Of a DNA stretch of 64,000 bases, positions 15,373-23,991 are shown piece by piece; position 1 is the stretch's first letter, and each line of letters opens with the position of its first letter. The DNA is taken from positions 372,001 to 436,000 of the forward strand of contig CAJJZS010000001.1 in the NCBI GenBank assembly GCA_905197685.1, written 5' to 3'. The notes beneath the pieces are model-generated. The model was not told where the DNA came from and made no database searches. It was given only the letters and a program-made list of their open reading frames with translations. This stretch comes from an uncultured Oscillospiraceae bacterium (lineage in GTDB: Bacteria; Bacillota; Clostridia; Oscillospirales; Ruminococcaceae). The position numbers and the translations under genes are program-made.

Positions 15373-16968
15373 TTATTTGTTTTCTGCTTTCCATTCCAGA
15401 TATTCATCAAAGGTACAGCGACGGTCAATAATTCCGTCCGGAGTAATTTCAATGATACGGTTTGCAACAGTCTGCACAAACTCGTGGTCATGGGAAGTGA
15501 AGAATACATTGGATTTAAAATCGGACAGTCCGTTGTTGACTGCGGTGATGGACTCCAAATCCAGATGGTTGGTCGGCTGGTCCAAAATCAAAACATTGGA
15601 GCCGAACAGCATCATACGGGAAAGCATACAGCGAACCTTTTCGCCTCCGGAAAGAACCTGAACCGGTTTGTAAACATCATCGCCGGAGAACAACATTCTT
15701 CCCAAAAATCCGCGCAGATAAGTCTCGGTAACATCTTTGGAATACTGGGACAGCCACTGGAGGATGGACAGGTCGCAGCCGTTAAAATATTCCGAGTTAT
15801 CTTTCGGGAAATAAGAGCGGGAAGTGCTGACGCCCCATTTAATAGAACCTTCGTCCGGCTGTACTTCCTCGGCAAGAATCTGCATCATGGCAGTTTGCGC
15901 GATTTCATTATCGCCGATAAAGGCAATTTTATCCCCTTTGGAAACGGTAAAGGAAACATTGTTTAAAACCTTTACACCGTCAATTGTTTTGCTGACACCG
16001 TCTACACTCAACACATCTTTGCCGATTTCGCGGTCCATAGTGAAGCCGACATAAGGATATTTTCGAGAAGAAGCGGGAAGTTCCTCTACACTCAGTTTGT
16101 CAATCAACTTGCGGCGGGAGGTTGCCTGTTTGGATTTTGATTTATTTGCTGCAAAGCGCGCGATAAAGTTTTGCAGCTCTTTGATTTTTTCATCGGCTTT
16201 TCGCTTTTGGTCTGCCATCATACGCTGCATCAGGCGGCTGGACTCATACCAGAAATCGTAGTTGCCGACATACATCTTGATTTTATTATAGTCGATATCC
16301 ACAATATGGGTGCAGACATTATTCAAAAAGTGACGGTCATGAGATACGATGATAACCGTTCCGATGTAATCCATTAAAAATTCTTCCAGCCAGGTGATGG
16401 AAGCAAGGTCCAAATGGTTGGTCGGCTCGTCGAGCAGGATAATTTCCGGTTGACCGAACAGGGCTTGCGCCAACAGGATTTTTACCTTTTCCTTATCTCC
16501 CAGAGAACTCATCTGCTCGTACAGCAGGCTTTGATCCAATCCCAAACCCTTTAACAGTTTGCTGATTTCGGTTTCGATTTCCCAACCGTTGAGTTCTGCA
16601 AATTCTGCCTCCAGCTGAGCGGCAAGTTCGCCGTCTTCATCGGTAAAATCTTCCTTATTATATAAAGCGTCCTTTTGCTGCATGATTTCATACAGACGGG
16701 GATTGCCCTGAATGATGGTATCCAATACGGAAAAGCTGTCATAGGCAAAGTGATCCTGTTTGAGGACGGACATTCGTTCTCCGTCAGGAATCTCAACCGA
16801 ACCGGTGGAAGGTTCCAATTCGCCGGACAGAATTTTTAAAAAGGTAGATTTTCCGGCTCCGTTTGCGCCGATAACACCGTAGCAGTTGCCGGCATTAAAT
16901 AAAAGATTAACGTCGGAAAACAGCTTTTGACCGCTGAAATCCAGGCTGACATTGTTGACAGTAATCAT
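15373..16968 (-). CDS. ABC-F family ATPase (YkpA/YbiT-type)
   Basis: 531 aa with two ATP-binding cassettes on one chain and no membrane segments, as in ribosome-associated ABC-F proteins. The first cassette has GANGAGKST, a signature-like SSLGDKEKVKILLAQAL and LLDEPTNHLDL. The second has a degenerate Walker A (GDNEIAQTAM instead of GxxGxGKST), signature LSGGEKVR and LDQPTNHLDL. Between them lies the basic linker expected to reach into the ribosomal E site (KSKSKQATSRRKLIDKL). Length and the altered second P-loop match the YkpA/YbiT group, thought to act in translation rather than antibiotic resistance. Monocistronic, with its own promoter and terminator. Confidence 0.93.
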   Translation of the reverse strand: MITVNNVSLDFSGQKLFSDVNLLFNAGNCYGVIGANGAGKSTFLKILSGELEPSTGSVEIPDGERMSVLKQDHFAYDSFSVLDTIIQGNPRLYEIMQQKDALYNKEDFTDEDGELAAQLEAEFAELNGWEIETEISKLLKGLGLDQSLLYEQMSSLGDKEKVKILLAQALFGQPEIILLDEPTNHLDLASITWLEEFLMDYIGTVIIVSHDRHFLNNVCTHIVDIDYNKIKMYVGNYDFWYESSRLMQRMMADQKRKADEKIKELQNFIARFAANKSKSKQATSRRKLIDKLSVEELPASSRKYPYVGFTMDREIGKDVLSVDGVSKTIDGVKVLNNVSFTVSKGDKIAFIGDNEIAQTAMMQILAEEVQPDEGSIKWGVSTSRSYFPKDNSEYFNGCDLSILQWLSQYSKDVTETYLRGFLGRMLFSGDDVYKPVQVLSGGEKVRCMLSRMMLFGSNVLILDQPTNHLDLESITAVNNGLSDFKSNVFFTSHDHEFVQTVANRIIEITPDGIIDRRCTFDEYLEWKAENK

Positions 16969-17000
16969 TTCAATTCTCCATTCCGTGAGTATTCTTCTTC

Positions 17001-17029
17001 AGTATACATGATAATCAGGTCGAGGTCAA
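17001..17029 (-). promoter_or_regulatory. Promoter of the ABC-F gene
   Basis: Minus strand TTGACC, 17-nt spacer, TATACT; 32 nt before the ATG. Divergent from the rimP operon promoter about 100 bp away. Confidence 0.75.
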
Positions 17030-17131
17030 GCGATTCGCCGCTTTTTCGGGCGATTTCTGTCATACGGTAAAGGTGCTTTGATTGGCTTTGATTAAAAAGA
17101 AAAAGGAAATGAAAAAAAGTGAAAATAGGGC

Positions 17132-17160
17132 TTGCAAAAAGGCAGAAAGTATGGTAATCT
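17132..17160 (+). promoter_or_regulatory. Promoter of the rimP-nusA-infB operon
   Basis: TTGCAA, 17-nt spacer, TAATCT with TGG just before it (extended -10). The transcript would carry a leader of about 150 nt before the rimP start. Confidence 0.65.
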
Positions 17161-17237
17161 ATAAGAGAAGAGCAGAAGGGGATACAAGTATCCTGTTTTG
17201 CAACGCAGATTTTTCTGCAAGGAAACGAAGTGTAAGG

Positions 17238-17270
17238 AAAGAGTGGGGTTACCCGCTCTTTTGTTTTGTT
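17238..17270 (+). terminator. Attenuator-like hairpin in the rimP-nusA leader
   Basis: AAAGAGTGGG, loop GTTA, CCCGCTCTTT followed by TTGTTTTGTT: an intrinsic-terminator shape located between the promoter and the first gene. A second small stem, GCGGCA/TGCCGC, lies just before the ribosome binding site. The position suggests attenuation of the nusA operon. Hairpins of this kind before rimP recur in Firmicutes as far as I recall; regulation here is inferred. Confidence 0.6.
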
Positions 17271-17316
17271 AAGCGGCAAAATGCCGCGGAAGTTTATAAA
17301 AGGGAGGAACCGTTTT

Positions 17317-17823
17317 TTGGCAACATCAAAAAAACCAAACACTGTGGAAGTGGTTACTGCACTGGCTGAGCCGGTTGTAAAGGAAATGGGGCTTGAGCTG
17401 TGGGACGTTCGATTTGAGAAGGAAGGAGCTTCGTGGTATCTGCGTCTGTTTATCGACAAAGAAGGCGGCGTTACCATTGATGACTGTGAAAATCTGAGCA
17501 GAAAGTTTGACAAGATTTTGGATGAAGCAGACCCAATCAGTCAATCCTATTATTTTGAGGTTTCCTCTCCGGGAATCGGCAGGGATTTGGTGCGTCCGTG
17601 GCATTTTGAGCGGTATTTGGGACAGGATGTGGAAGTAAAGCTGATCCGCCCGATGCAGCAGGAAAACGGGAAAAGTCTGCGCGAATTTATCGGTACGTTG
17701 ACAGCCTGCGACGATCAGAGCGTCACGGTGACAACAGAAGGACAGGAGCTTTCCTTCTTAAAAAAGGACGCGGCGTATATCCGGCTGTATGAAGAAATTG
17801 ATTGGAAATCGGCAAAAATTTAA
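17317..17823 (+). CDS. rimP: Ribosome maturation factor RimP
   Basis: Needed for maturation of the 30S subunit. 168 aa from the TTG at 17317, chosen because AGGGAGG lies 9 nt upstream; the longer in-frame ATG at 17266 falls inside the leader hairpin region. N-terminal domain with GLELWDVRFEKEGASWYLRL and the family motif YYFEVSSPGIGRDL, then an SH3-like C-terminal domain (DVEVKLIRPMQ...FIGTLTACDDQSV). First gene of a translation operon; 37 nt to nusA. Confidence 0.95.
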   Translation: MATSKKPNTVEVVTALAEPVVKEMGLELWDVRFEKEGASWYLRLFIDKEGGVTIDDCENLSRKFDKILDEADPISQSYYFEVSSPGIGRDLVRPWHFERYLGQDVEVKLIRPMQQENGKSLREFIGTLTACDDQSVTVTTEGQELSFLKKDAAYIRLYEEIDWKSAKI

Positions 17824-17860
17824 ACGGTAACTGAAAAATAAATAACAGGAGGAAAATAAA

Positions 17861-19003
17861 GTGGGTGCAATTAACAGCGAATTTTTTGATGCGTTAAATT
17901 TATTGGAAAAAGAAAGAGGAATCCCGGTTTCTTATCTGATTGAAAAAATCAGCAACGCAATCGCAATCGCGATTAAAAGAGATATGGGCGGAAGCGAAAA
18001 TACGATTGTTGAAATCGATCCGGTGAAAAAGCGTTTTTACGTTGCGGTTCGCAAGAACGTTGTGGAAGAAGTAACTGATCCGGAAACAGAAATTACTTTG
18101 TCCGACGCTTCCAAGTACAGCAGAGTGGCTCATGTCGGCGGCGTTGTGGAAATTCCGCTGGAAACAAAACAGTTTGGAAGAATCGCAGCGCAGTCTGCAA
18201 AGCACGTGATTCGTCAGGGTATCAGCGAGGCGGAAAAAGGTCAGTTGGTACAGAAATATCAGGATAAAAAGTTTGAAATTATCTCTGTTCCGATTTTAAA
18301 GATTGACGAGGTAAAGGGCAACGCTACCGTTGAGATTGATAAAACCGAAGCAATTCTGCCAAAGACCGAGCAGGTTCCGGGTGAGGAACTCAAAGAGGGA
18401 CAGCGCGTAATGGTTTATGTGGTAGACGTTCTTACCGCAGGAAAGAATCCGAAACTGATGCTTTCCCGTACCCATCCGGGTTTAATCAAACGCCTGTTTG
18501 AGATGCACACTCCGGAAATTAAGGACGGTACAGTTGAAATTAAGGCAGTATCCCGTGAAGCAGGCTCCAGAACGAAGATTGCGGTATGGAGCAAGGATGA
18601 AAACGTAGACGCGGTAGGCGCCTGCATCGGTCCGAAGGGAACCCGTGTTTCTGCTATTGTAGAAGAATTGGGCGGAGAAAAGATTGACGTTATCCGTTAC
18701 AGTGAAAATCCGGAAGAATTGATTGCGGCTGCTCTTTCCCCGGCAGAAGTTTCCAAAGTTTTGATTGACCCGACCGGAGCAAAAGCCTGCAAAGCGATTG
18801 TACCGGACAGCCAGCTGTCTTTGGCAATCGGCAACAAGGGACAGAATGTCCGTCTGGCTGCAAGACTGACCGGCTGGAAGATTGATATCGGTCCGGAAAG
18901 TCAGGCAGAAGAAATTATCGAAGAAGTAGAGCGTCTGAGAGCAGAAACACAGGCTCAGATTGACAAAGCGGTAGAGGACCTGTTTGCAGACGAGGAATTC
19001 TAA
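17861..19003 (+). CDS. nusA: Transcription termination/antitermination protein NusA
   Basis: RNA polymerase-associated factor modulating pausing, termination and antitermination. 380 aa: N-terminal polymerase-binding domain (1-~125), S1 domain (~130-200), then two KH domains (VGACIGPKGTRV and LAIGNKGQNVRLAARLTGWKIDI). The acidic end (DLFADEEF) stops soon after the KH region, as in Firmicutes, which lack the gammaproteobacterial C-terminal repeats. GTG start behind CAGGAGG. Confidence 0.97.
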   Translation: MGAINSEFFDALNLLEKERGIPVSYLIEKISNAIAIAIKRDMGGSENTIVEIDPVKKRFYVAVRKNVVEEVTDPETEITLSDASKYSRVAHVGGVVEIPLETKQFGRIAAQSAKHVIRQGISEAEKGQLVQKYQDKKFEIISVPILKIDEVKGNATVEIDKTEAILPKTEQVPGEELKEGQRVMVYVVDVLTAGKNPKLMLSRTHPGLIKRLFEMHTPEIKDGTVEIKAVSREAGSRTKIAVWSKDENVDAVGACIGPKGTRVSAIVEELGGEKIDVIRYSENPEELIAAALSPAEVSKVLIDPTGAKACKAIVPDSQLSLAIGNKGQNVRLAARLTGWKIDIGPESQAEEIIEEVERLRAETQAQIDKAVEDLFADEEF

Positions 19004-19031
19004 ACCGAATTCAACAGAAGGAGGCAGCAGA

Positions 19032-19319
19032 ATGCAGGCGAAAAATGCACCGATGAAAAAGGTTCCGGTTCGTATGTGTACCGGCTGTCGAGAACATAAG
19101 CCCAAAAAAGAGTTAATCCGTGTTGTTCGTTCTCCGCAAGGGGAAATCAGTCTTGATTTTGTCGGAAAAAAATCAGGGCGCGGCGCATATCTTTGCCCGA
19201 ACAGACAGTGTTTGGATAAAGCCAGAAAAACAAGACAGTTGGAGCGGGCGTTGGAAACTGCCATTCCCGATGAAGTTTATCAGCGTTTGGAAATGCAGCT
19301 TTCCGAACAGTCGGAATAA
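19032..19319 (+). CDS. rnpM: YlxR family RNA-binding protein (RnpM)
   Basis: 95 aa, basic. Family blocks RMCTGCREHKPKKELIRVVR, GKKSGRGAYLC and a later CLDKARKTRQLERAL are all present. YlxR binds RNA and has recently been described as an RNase P modulator (RnpM) in Bacillus; that function is carried over by homology. Start ATG at 19032 with AAGGAGG upstream; an in-frame start 48 nt earlier would overlap nusA and has no ribosome binding site. Standard position between nusA and the L7Ae-like gene. Confidence 0.93.
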   Translation: MQAKNAPMKKVPVRMCTGCREHKPKKELIRVVRSPQGEISLDFVGKKSGRGAYLCPNRQCLDKARKTRQLERALETAIPDEVYQRLEMQLSEQSE

Positions 19320-19343
19320 CTTCCGGTAATAAAGGAGAAGATC

Positions 19344-19652
19344 ATGCAAAAACAGGAACTTTCAATGCTTTCTCTTGCGCGCAAAGCAGGAAAATTGGTG
19401 CTGGGGTTTGACAAAACCGCAGACGGGCTCAAGGACGGAACGGTAAAGGGACTGTTTTACAGTGCCGATCTTTCCGAAAAAAGTAAAAAAGAATTGCATT
19501 TTATCGGAGCAAAGGCTCAGATAGAGCCTTTGGAGCTTTCGGTCAGCATGGAGGAAATCTCGACAGTATGCGGAAAACGCTCCGGTGTGATTGCCTTGAC
19601 CGATGAAGGATTTGCAAAAAAAATCGCTTCTTTTTCCAAAACAAAAGCGTAA
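19344..19652 (+). CDS. ylxQ: L7Ae/eL8-family RNA-binding protein (YlxQ-type)
   Basis: 102 aa alpha/beta protein of the L7Ae/L30e/S12e/Gadd45 family, which binds kink-turns in RNA. Features are the N-terminal LSMLSLARKAGKLVLGFDKT, the KGLFYSADLSEKSKKELH strand-helix unit and a C-terminal CGKRSGVIALTDEGFAKKI. In Firmicutes this gene sits in the same place, between ylxR and infB. The precise RNA target is unknown. Confidence 0.92.
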   Translation: MQKQELSMLSLARKAGKLVLGFDKTADGLKDGTVKGLFYSADLSEKSKKELHFIGAKAQIEPLELSVSMEEISTVCGKRSGVIALTDEGFAKKIASFSKTKA

Positions 19653-19718
19653 AGAAAGACAGAACAAGGATTCGACATAGGACAAAAGCGTTCCTGATTT
19701 AAGGAGGCGTATGTTTCA

Positions 19719-22532
19719 ATGATAAACGAAAAATACAGAGTAAATGAAGTGGCAAAGGATTTTAATGTTCCGATCAAAGAGGTAATCGAACTTTTGGAAC
19801 AGCATTTCCCGGGCGAAAAGAAAAAAACCACAGCGCTGACCGGTGAAGAACTGAATCTGATTTTTGAAACTTATACTCAGAAAAACCAGGTGACGGATTT
19901 TAACGAGTACTATGCTTATAAGGAAAAATCCGTTTTACCCAAAGAGGAAAAAAAGGAAAAAAGCAAATCGACTTCCAAATCAAAGGAAAAGAAGGAAAAG
20001 ACTCCGCAGGATAAGGAGCAGAAACCGGTACAGGAGCTTCCGAAAGAAAAACAGCAGAAAGAGCAGACAATGCAGTCGGCAGCAACTCAAACCGAGAAAG
20101 AAGAACCGAGCAACGAGAGGGAGATAGAGGATATGAACGATACACAGAAACGCCCACAGGGCAACCGCCCGCAGAACGAAAACCGTTCCGGCGACCGCCC
20201 TGCAAACAACGCAGAGCGTCCGCGCGGCAACAATGACAGAAAGCGTCAGGGAGATCGTCCGCAGAACGAAAACCGTTCCGGCGACCGTCCGAATAAATTC
20301 GGCGACAAACCGAAATTCAATAACGAGCGCGGAGATCGTCCGAACAAATTCGGTGATAAGCCGAAATTCGGCGACAAACCGAAATTCAATAACGAGCGCG
20401 GCGACCGTCCGAACAAATTCGGTGACAAACCGAAATTCAACAACGAACGCGGCGACCGTCCGAACAATAATCCGAAACCGGCTCAGAAATCTCCGAAACC
20501 GGCTCCGGCTCCCCGTCAGGCATCTTCTATCAATCCGGAATTAGATGAAAATGTAAACGGCAAGATGATTCGCCATGTTGATATGCGTGCTGCCAATGTA
20601 GATTTGGACAAATACAACGAGCGTTATGAAAATATCGCTCCGGAAAATCTTGCAAAGCGCGATGATGGCGTAAAGAAACAGAAAATCGGCGGAAGAAACA
20701 ATAAAAAGAAGAACTTTATGTCCAAAAAGGACAAAGAGATGGAAAAGATGCGCAAGCTGGAGATGGAACGGGAGCGCCGTCAGAAGCTGCACATTACCCT
20801 TCCTGATGAAATTACCGTCGGAGATTTGGCTCTGAAATTGAAGATTCAATCTGCCGAGATTATCAAACGACTGATGATGCTGGGCGAAATGAAATCCGTT
20901 TCCGATATTATCGACTATGATACCGCAGCTTTGGTAGCGATGGAAATCGGCGCAAAGGTAGAGCGCGAGGTTGTTGTAACGATTGAGGAAAGACTGTTTG
21001 ATGACAGCGAGGACAACGATGAGCAGAAAGTGGAACGTCCTCCGGTTGTTGTTGTTATGGGTCACGTTGACCACGGCAAAACCTCCATTCTGGACGCAAT
21101 CCGTCATGCAGATGTCACCTCCACCGAGGCAGGCGGCATTACCCAGCACATCGGCGCATATCAGGTTAATGTAAACGGAAAACCGATTACCTTCCTGGAT
21201 ACTCCGGGACATGAAGCGTTCACTTCAATGCGTGCGCGCGGCGCAGATATTACAGATATTGCCGTACTGGTAGTAGCTGCCGATGATGGTATCATGCCGC
21301 AGACTGTAGAATCCATCAACCATGCAAAAGCAGCGGGTGTTTCCATCATTGTTGCAATCAATAAGATGGATAAACCGACTGCCGATCCGGAAAAGGTAAA
21401 ACAGGAGCTGACCGAATATGAACTGGTTCCGGAAGAATGGGGCGGCGATGTAATCTGCGTTCCTGTTTCGGCAAAGACCAAGATGGGTATTCAGGATCTT
21501 CTGGAAAACATTCAGTTGGTAGCAGAAGTAAAAGAACTCAAAGCAAATCCGGACAGAATGGCAAAAGGAACGGTTATCGAAGCAAAACTGGATAAAGGTC
21601 GCGGACCTGTAGCAACCATTTTGATTCAGAACGGTACCTTAAAGACAGGCGACAGCGTAATTGCAGGAACCGCAGTGGGACGCGTTCGCGTTATGACAAA
21701 CTCGAAAGGGGAAAGAATCGACGCGGCAGGTCCTTCTACTCCGGTTGAGATTACCGGTCTGGCAGAAGTTCCGGCTGCCGGTGACGAGTTCAACGCAGTT
21801 GAAGATGAAAGACTGGCAAAAGAACTGGTAGAAAAACGCCGTCAGGAAGCAAAAGAAAAAGAATTCAGCTCTTACCAGAAAGTTACTTTGGATAACCTCT
21901 TTGAACAGATTGAAGTGGGTGAAACCAAAGAGCTGCCTCTGATTGTAAAAGCGGACGTTCAGGGTTCTGTGGAAGCAGTAAAACAATCTTTGGAAAAACT
22001 GAGCAACCCGGAAGTTCGCGTCAAGGTAATTCACGGCGCAGTCGGTGCAGTCAGCAAATCAGACGTTATGCTGGCAGAAGCGTGCGGAGCAATCATTGTC
22101 GGCTTCAATGTTCGTCCTGACCCAATCGCAAGAGATATGGCAGAAAGCGAAGGCGTAGATATGAGAATGTATCGTGTTATCTACGATGCAATCGAAGAAA
22201 TCTCCTCCGCAATGAAAGGTATGCTTGCTCCAAAAACCCGCGAAGTTGAGCTGGGTCGCGCAGAGGTTCGTGAAGTATTTAAGATTACCGGAGTCGGAAC
22301 TGTTGCCGGCTGCTATGTTCTGGAAGGCAAAATCACCAGAAATGCAGAAATTCGCATTGTTCGTGACGGTATTATTATTGCTGACGAACACCTTACCTCT
22401 CTCAAGCGTTTCAAAGATGACGTAAAAGAGGTTGCAAGAGGTTACGAGTGCGGTATGGGCATCGAAAAATTCGGCGATTTGAAGGTCGGAGATATTTTTG
22501 AAGCATATATGATTGAAGAATACCGCGACTAA
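19719..22532 (+). CDS. infB: Translation initiation factor IF-2
   Basis: GTPase that delivers initiator tRNA to the 30S subunit. 937 aa: a short N-terminal helical domain (YRVNEVAKDFNVPIKEVIE), a long low-complexity linker (~65-270), a second IF2-N domain (~350-400), then the G domain with GHVDHGKTS, DTPGHEAFT and NKMD, followed by domains II, III and the fMet-tRNA-binding domain IV. The linker is rich in Gly, Asp, Arg, Pro, Asn and Lys and contains near-identical tandem 17-residue repeats. Start ATG at 19719 with AAGGAGG 11 nt upstream. Confidence 0.97.
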   Translation: MINEKYRVNEVAKDFNVPIKEVIELLEQHFPGEKKKTTALTGEELNLIFETYTQKNQVTDFNEYYAYKEKSVLPKEEKKEKSKSTSKSKEKKEKTPQDKEQKPVQELPKEKQQKEQTMQSAATQTEKEEPSNEREIEDMNDTQKRPQGNRPQNENRSGDRPANNAERPRGNNDRKRQGDRPQNENRSGDRPNKFGDKPKFNNERGDRPNKFGDKPKFGDKPKFNNERGDRPNKFGDKPKFNNERGDRPNNNPKPAQKSPKPAPAPRQASSINPELDENVNGKMIRHVDMRAANVDLDKYNERYENIAPENLAKRDDGVKKQKIGGRNNKKKNFMSKKDKEMEKMRKLEMERERRQKLHITLPDEITVGDLALKLKIQSAEIIKRLMMLGEMKSVSDIIDYDTAALVAMEIGAKVEREVVVTIEERLFDDSEDNDEQKVERPPVVVVMGHVDHGKTSILDAIRHADVTSTEAGGITQHIGAYQVNVNGKPITFLDTPGHEAFTSMRARGADITDIAVLVVAADDGIMPQTVESINHAKAAGVSIIVAINKMDKPTADPEKVKQELTEYELVPEEWGGDVICVPVSAKTKMGIQDLLENIQLVAEVKELKANPDRMAKGTVIEAKLDKGRGPVATILIQNGTLKTGDSVIAGTAVGRVRVMTNSKGERIDAAGPSTPVEITGLAEVPAAGDEFNAVEDERLAKELVEKRRQEAKEKEFSSYQKVTLDNLFEQIEVGETKELPLIVKADVQGSVEAVKQSLEKLSNPEVRVKVIHGAVGAVSKSDVMLAEACGAIIVGFNVRPDPIARDMAESEGVDMRMYRVIYDAIEEISSAMKGMLAPKTREVELGRAEVREVFKITGVGTVAGCYVLEGKITRNAEIRIVRDGIIIADEHLTSLKRFKDDVKEVARGYECGMGIEKFGDLKVGDIFEAYMIEEYRD
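20282..20464 (+). repeat. Tandem 51-bp repeats within infB
   Basis: Encodes three tandem copies of GDRPNKFGDKPKFNNER; the middle copy carries an extra GDKPKF unit. The nucleotide copies are nearly identical apart from third-position changes. It extends an earlier, looser GDRPQNENRS repeat. The repeats lie in the disordered N-terminal linker and are a likely site of length variation by slippage. Confidence 0.9.
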
Positions 22533-22554
22533 TCTGATTTTATTTGACAAACCC

Positions 22555-22589
22555 AAACAGACTCCTTTTATTGCAAAAGGGGTCTGTTT
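22555..22589 (+). other. 15-bp hairpin between infB and rbfA
   Basis: AAACAGACTCCTTTT pairs with AAAAGGGGTCTGTTT around a five-base loop, with one G-T pair. It lacks a T-run (followed by CCCGAATA), so it is not a typical terminator; it may stabilise or process the mRNA. It lies 22 nt after the infB stop and 35 nt before the rbfA start. Confidence 0.6.
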
Positions 22590-22624
22590 CCCGAATATAA
22601 CTTATTTTAGGAAGGAGAAAGGCT

Positions 22625-22987
22625 ATGGGCTTTCGCGTAGGAAGAACGGGAGAAGATTTAAAACGGGAATTAACCGATATTATCCGTCATGTAAAGGACC
22701 CGAGAGTATCTTCTATTTTAACAATTATTAAGATAGAGCTTTCCAATGATATGTCCCACTGCAAGGTATATATCAGTTCACTGGACGGCATAGAAAAAGC
22801 GAAAGAAGCGGTGCAGGGATTGAACCATGCGAACGGTTTCATCAAGCATGAGGTGAATATGAGAATGAAGATGCGGCGTATTCCGGATTTTCACTTTATT
22901 GCAGATGATTCGACCGAATACAGCGCGGATATTGCAAGAATTTTAAACAGCTTAGAGATTAAAAAAGACGAGGATTACGAGGACTAA
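22625..22987 (+). CDS. rbfA: Ribosome-binding factor A
   Basis: Assembly factor for the 30S subunit, acting on 16S rRNA 5' end maturation. 120 aa, single KH-like domain. Visible blocks are GRTGEDLKRELTDIIRHVKD, DMSHCKVYISSLDG and the C-terminal MRRIPDFHFIADDSTEYSAD. GGAGAAAGGCT precedes the ATG. Same operon as infB; a 17-nt gap leads to nrnA. Confidence 0.95.
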   Translation: MGFRVGRTGEDLKRELTDIIRHVKDPRVSSILTIIKIELSNDMSHCKVYISSLDGIEKAKEAVQGLNHANGFIKHEVNMRMKMRRIPDFHFIADDSTEYSADIARILNSLEIKKDEDYED

Positions 22988-23004
22988 AAGCTGAAAAGGA
23001 GAAG

Positions 23005-23991
23005 ATGCTCATGCGGCTTACTGTTTTACAGACAGCAGAATTATTAAAACAAACCCGCGATGTTCTGATTTTAACCCATAAAAATCCGGACGGAGATACC
23101 CTGGGAAGCGGATATGCGCTGATGTATGCGTTGCGTGCCTTGGGAAAACGGGCAGCTGTTGTGTGCAGCGATGAAATTCCGGCAAAGTATGAGTATCTGA
23201 ATCCGGAGCAGGTTCAGCAGGAGTTTGAGCCGAAGTTTATCGTTTCGGTCGATATTGCCGATTCTGTTTTACTGGGGGAATCGCTGCGCCGGTACGAAAA
23301 TCAGATAGACTTATGTATCGACCATCATCTTTCCAACCGCGGTTATGCCCGCAATTTACTGCTGAGAGAAGATGCTGCCGCGACCTGCGAATTGATGCTT
23401 GATGTAATTGAAGCGATGGGAGTATCGCTCAGTAAACAAATTGCAGATTGTCTGTATACCGGTTTGGTGACAGATACCGGTTGTTTTCGCTATCCTTCGG
23501 TTACGGCAGATACCCATCGCGCCGCACAAAAGTTAATCTCTGCGGGAGCGGATACGACGGCAATTCATCAAAGAATGTTTGAAAGTGTCAGCCGAAATAA
23601 GGTAGCATTTCTGATTGAAGTAATGAAGCAGATTCGCTATGAACTGAACGGAGAATGTGCGATACTTGTTTTAATGAGGGATACAATTCATAAGTTCGGT
23701 GTATCAGAGGAGGAGCTGGAAGGAGTTTCGAGCATTCCCCGGCAGATTGAGGGTGTAAGGGTCGGCATTACCATTCGTCAGTTCCGTAATTATCAAGGAT
23801 ATAAGATTTCTGTGAGAACAGACGGAACTGTTCACGCAAGCAGAATTTGTTCGGCGTTCGGCGGAGGAGGGCACATCGCAGCGGCAGGCTGTACGGTACA
23901 AAACCTTCCCTTGGATCAGATTTATTCTGACTTGCTGCGAATTGTTTCGCAGGAGCTTCAGGCAGGAAGTGTAAAGGAAACGGGTGAGTAA
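23005..23991 (+). CDS. nrnA: DHH/DHHA1 phosphoesterase NrnA (oligoribonuclease / pAp phosphatase)
   Basis: Degrades short oligoribonucleotides (nanoRNA) and 3'-phosphoadenosine 5'-phosphate. 328 aa: N-terminal DHH domain with THKNPDGDTLGSG, SVDIAD, the signature DHHLSN and TDTGCFRY, and C-terminal DHHA1 domain with the substrate-binding FGGGGHIAAAGC. Two in-frame ATGs (23005 and 23011) both suit the AAAAGGAG site; the first is used. Overlaps the truB start by 8 nt. Firmicutes often keep nrnA between rbfA and truB. Confidence 0.94.
   Translation: MLMRLTVLQTAELLKQTRDVLILTHKNPDGDTLGSGYALMYALRALGKRAAVVCSDEIPAKYEYLNPEQVQQEFEPKFIVSVDIADSVLLGESLRRYENQIDLCIDHHLSNRGYARNLLLREDAAATCELMLDVIEAMGVSLSKQIADCLYTGLVTDTGCFRYPSVTADTHRAAQKLISAGADTTAIHQRMFESVSRNKVAFLIEVMKQIRYELNGECAILVLMRDTIHKFGVSEEELEGVSSIPRQIEGVRVGITIRQFRNYQGYKISVRTDGTVHASRICSAFGGGGHIAAAGCTVQNLPLDQIYSDLLRIVSQELQAGSVKETGE

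Noticed and set aside
16965..17513. 182-residue minus-strand ORF across the rimP upstream region
   Set aside because: Covers two divergent promoters and the start of rimP; no ribosome binding site and low-complexity Phe/Ser content.
20233..20544. 103-residue Arg/Asn-rich ORF within infB
   Set aside because: Frame-shifted reading of the IF-2 repeat region.
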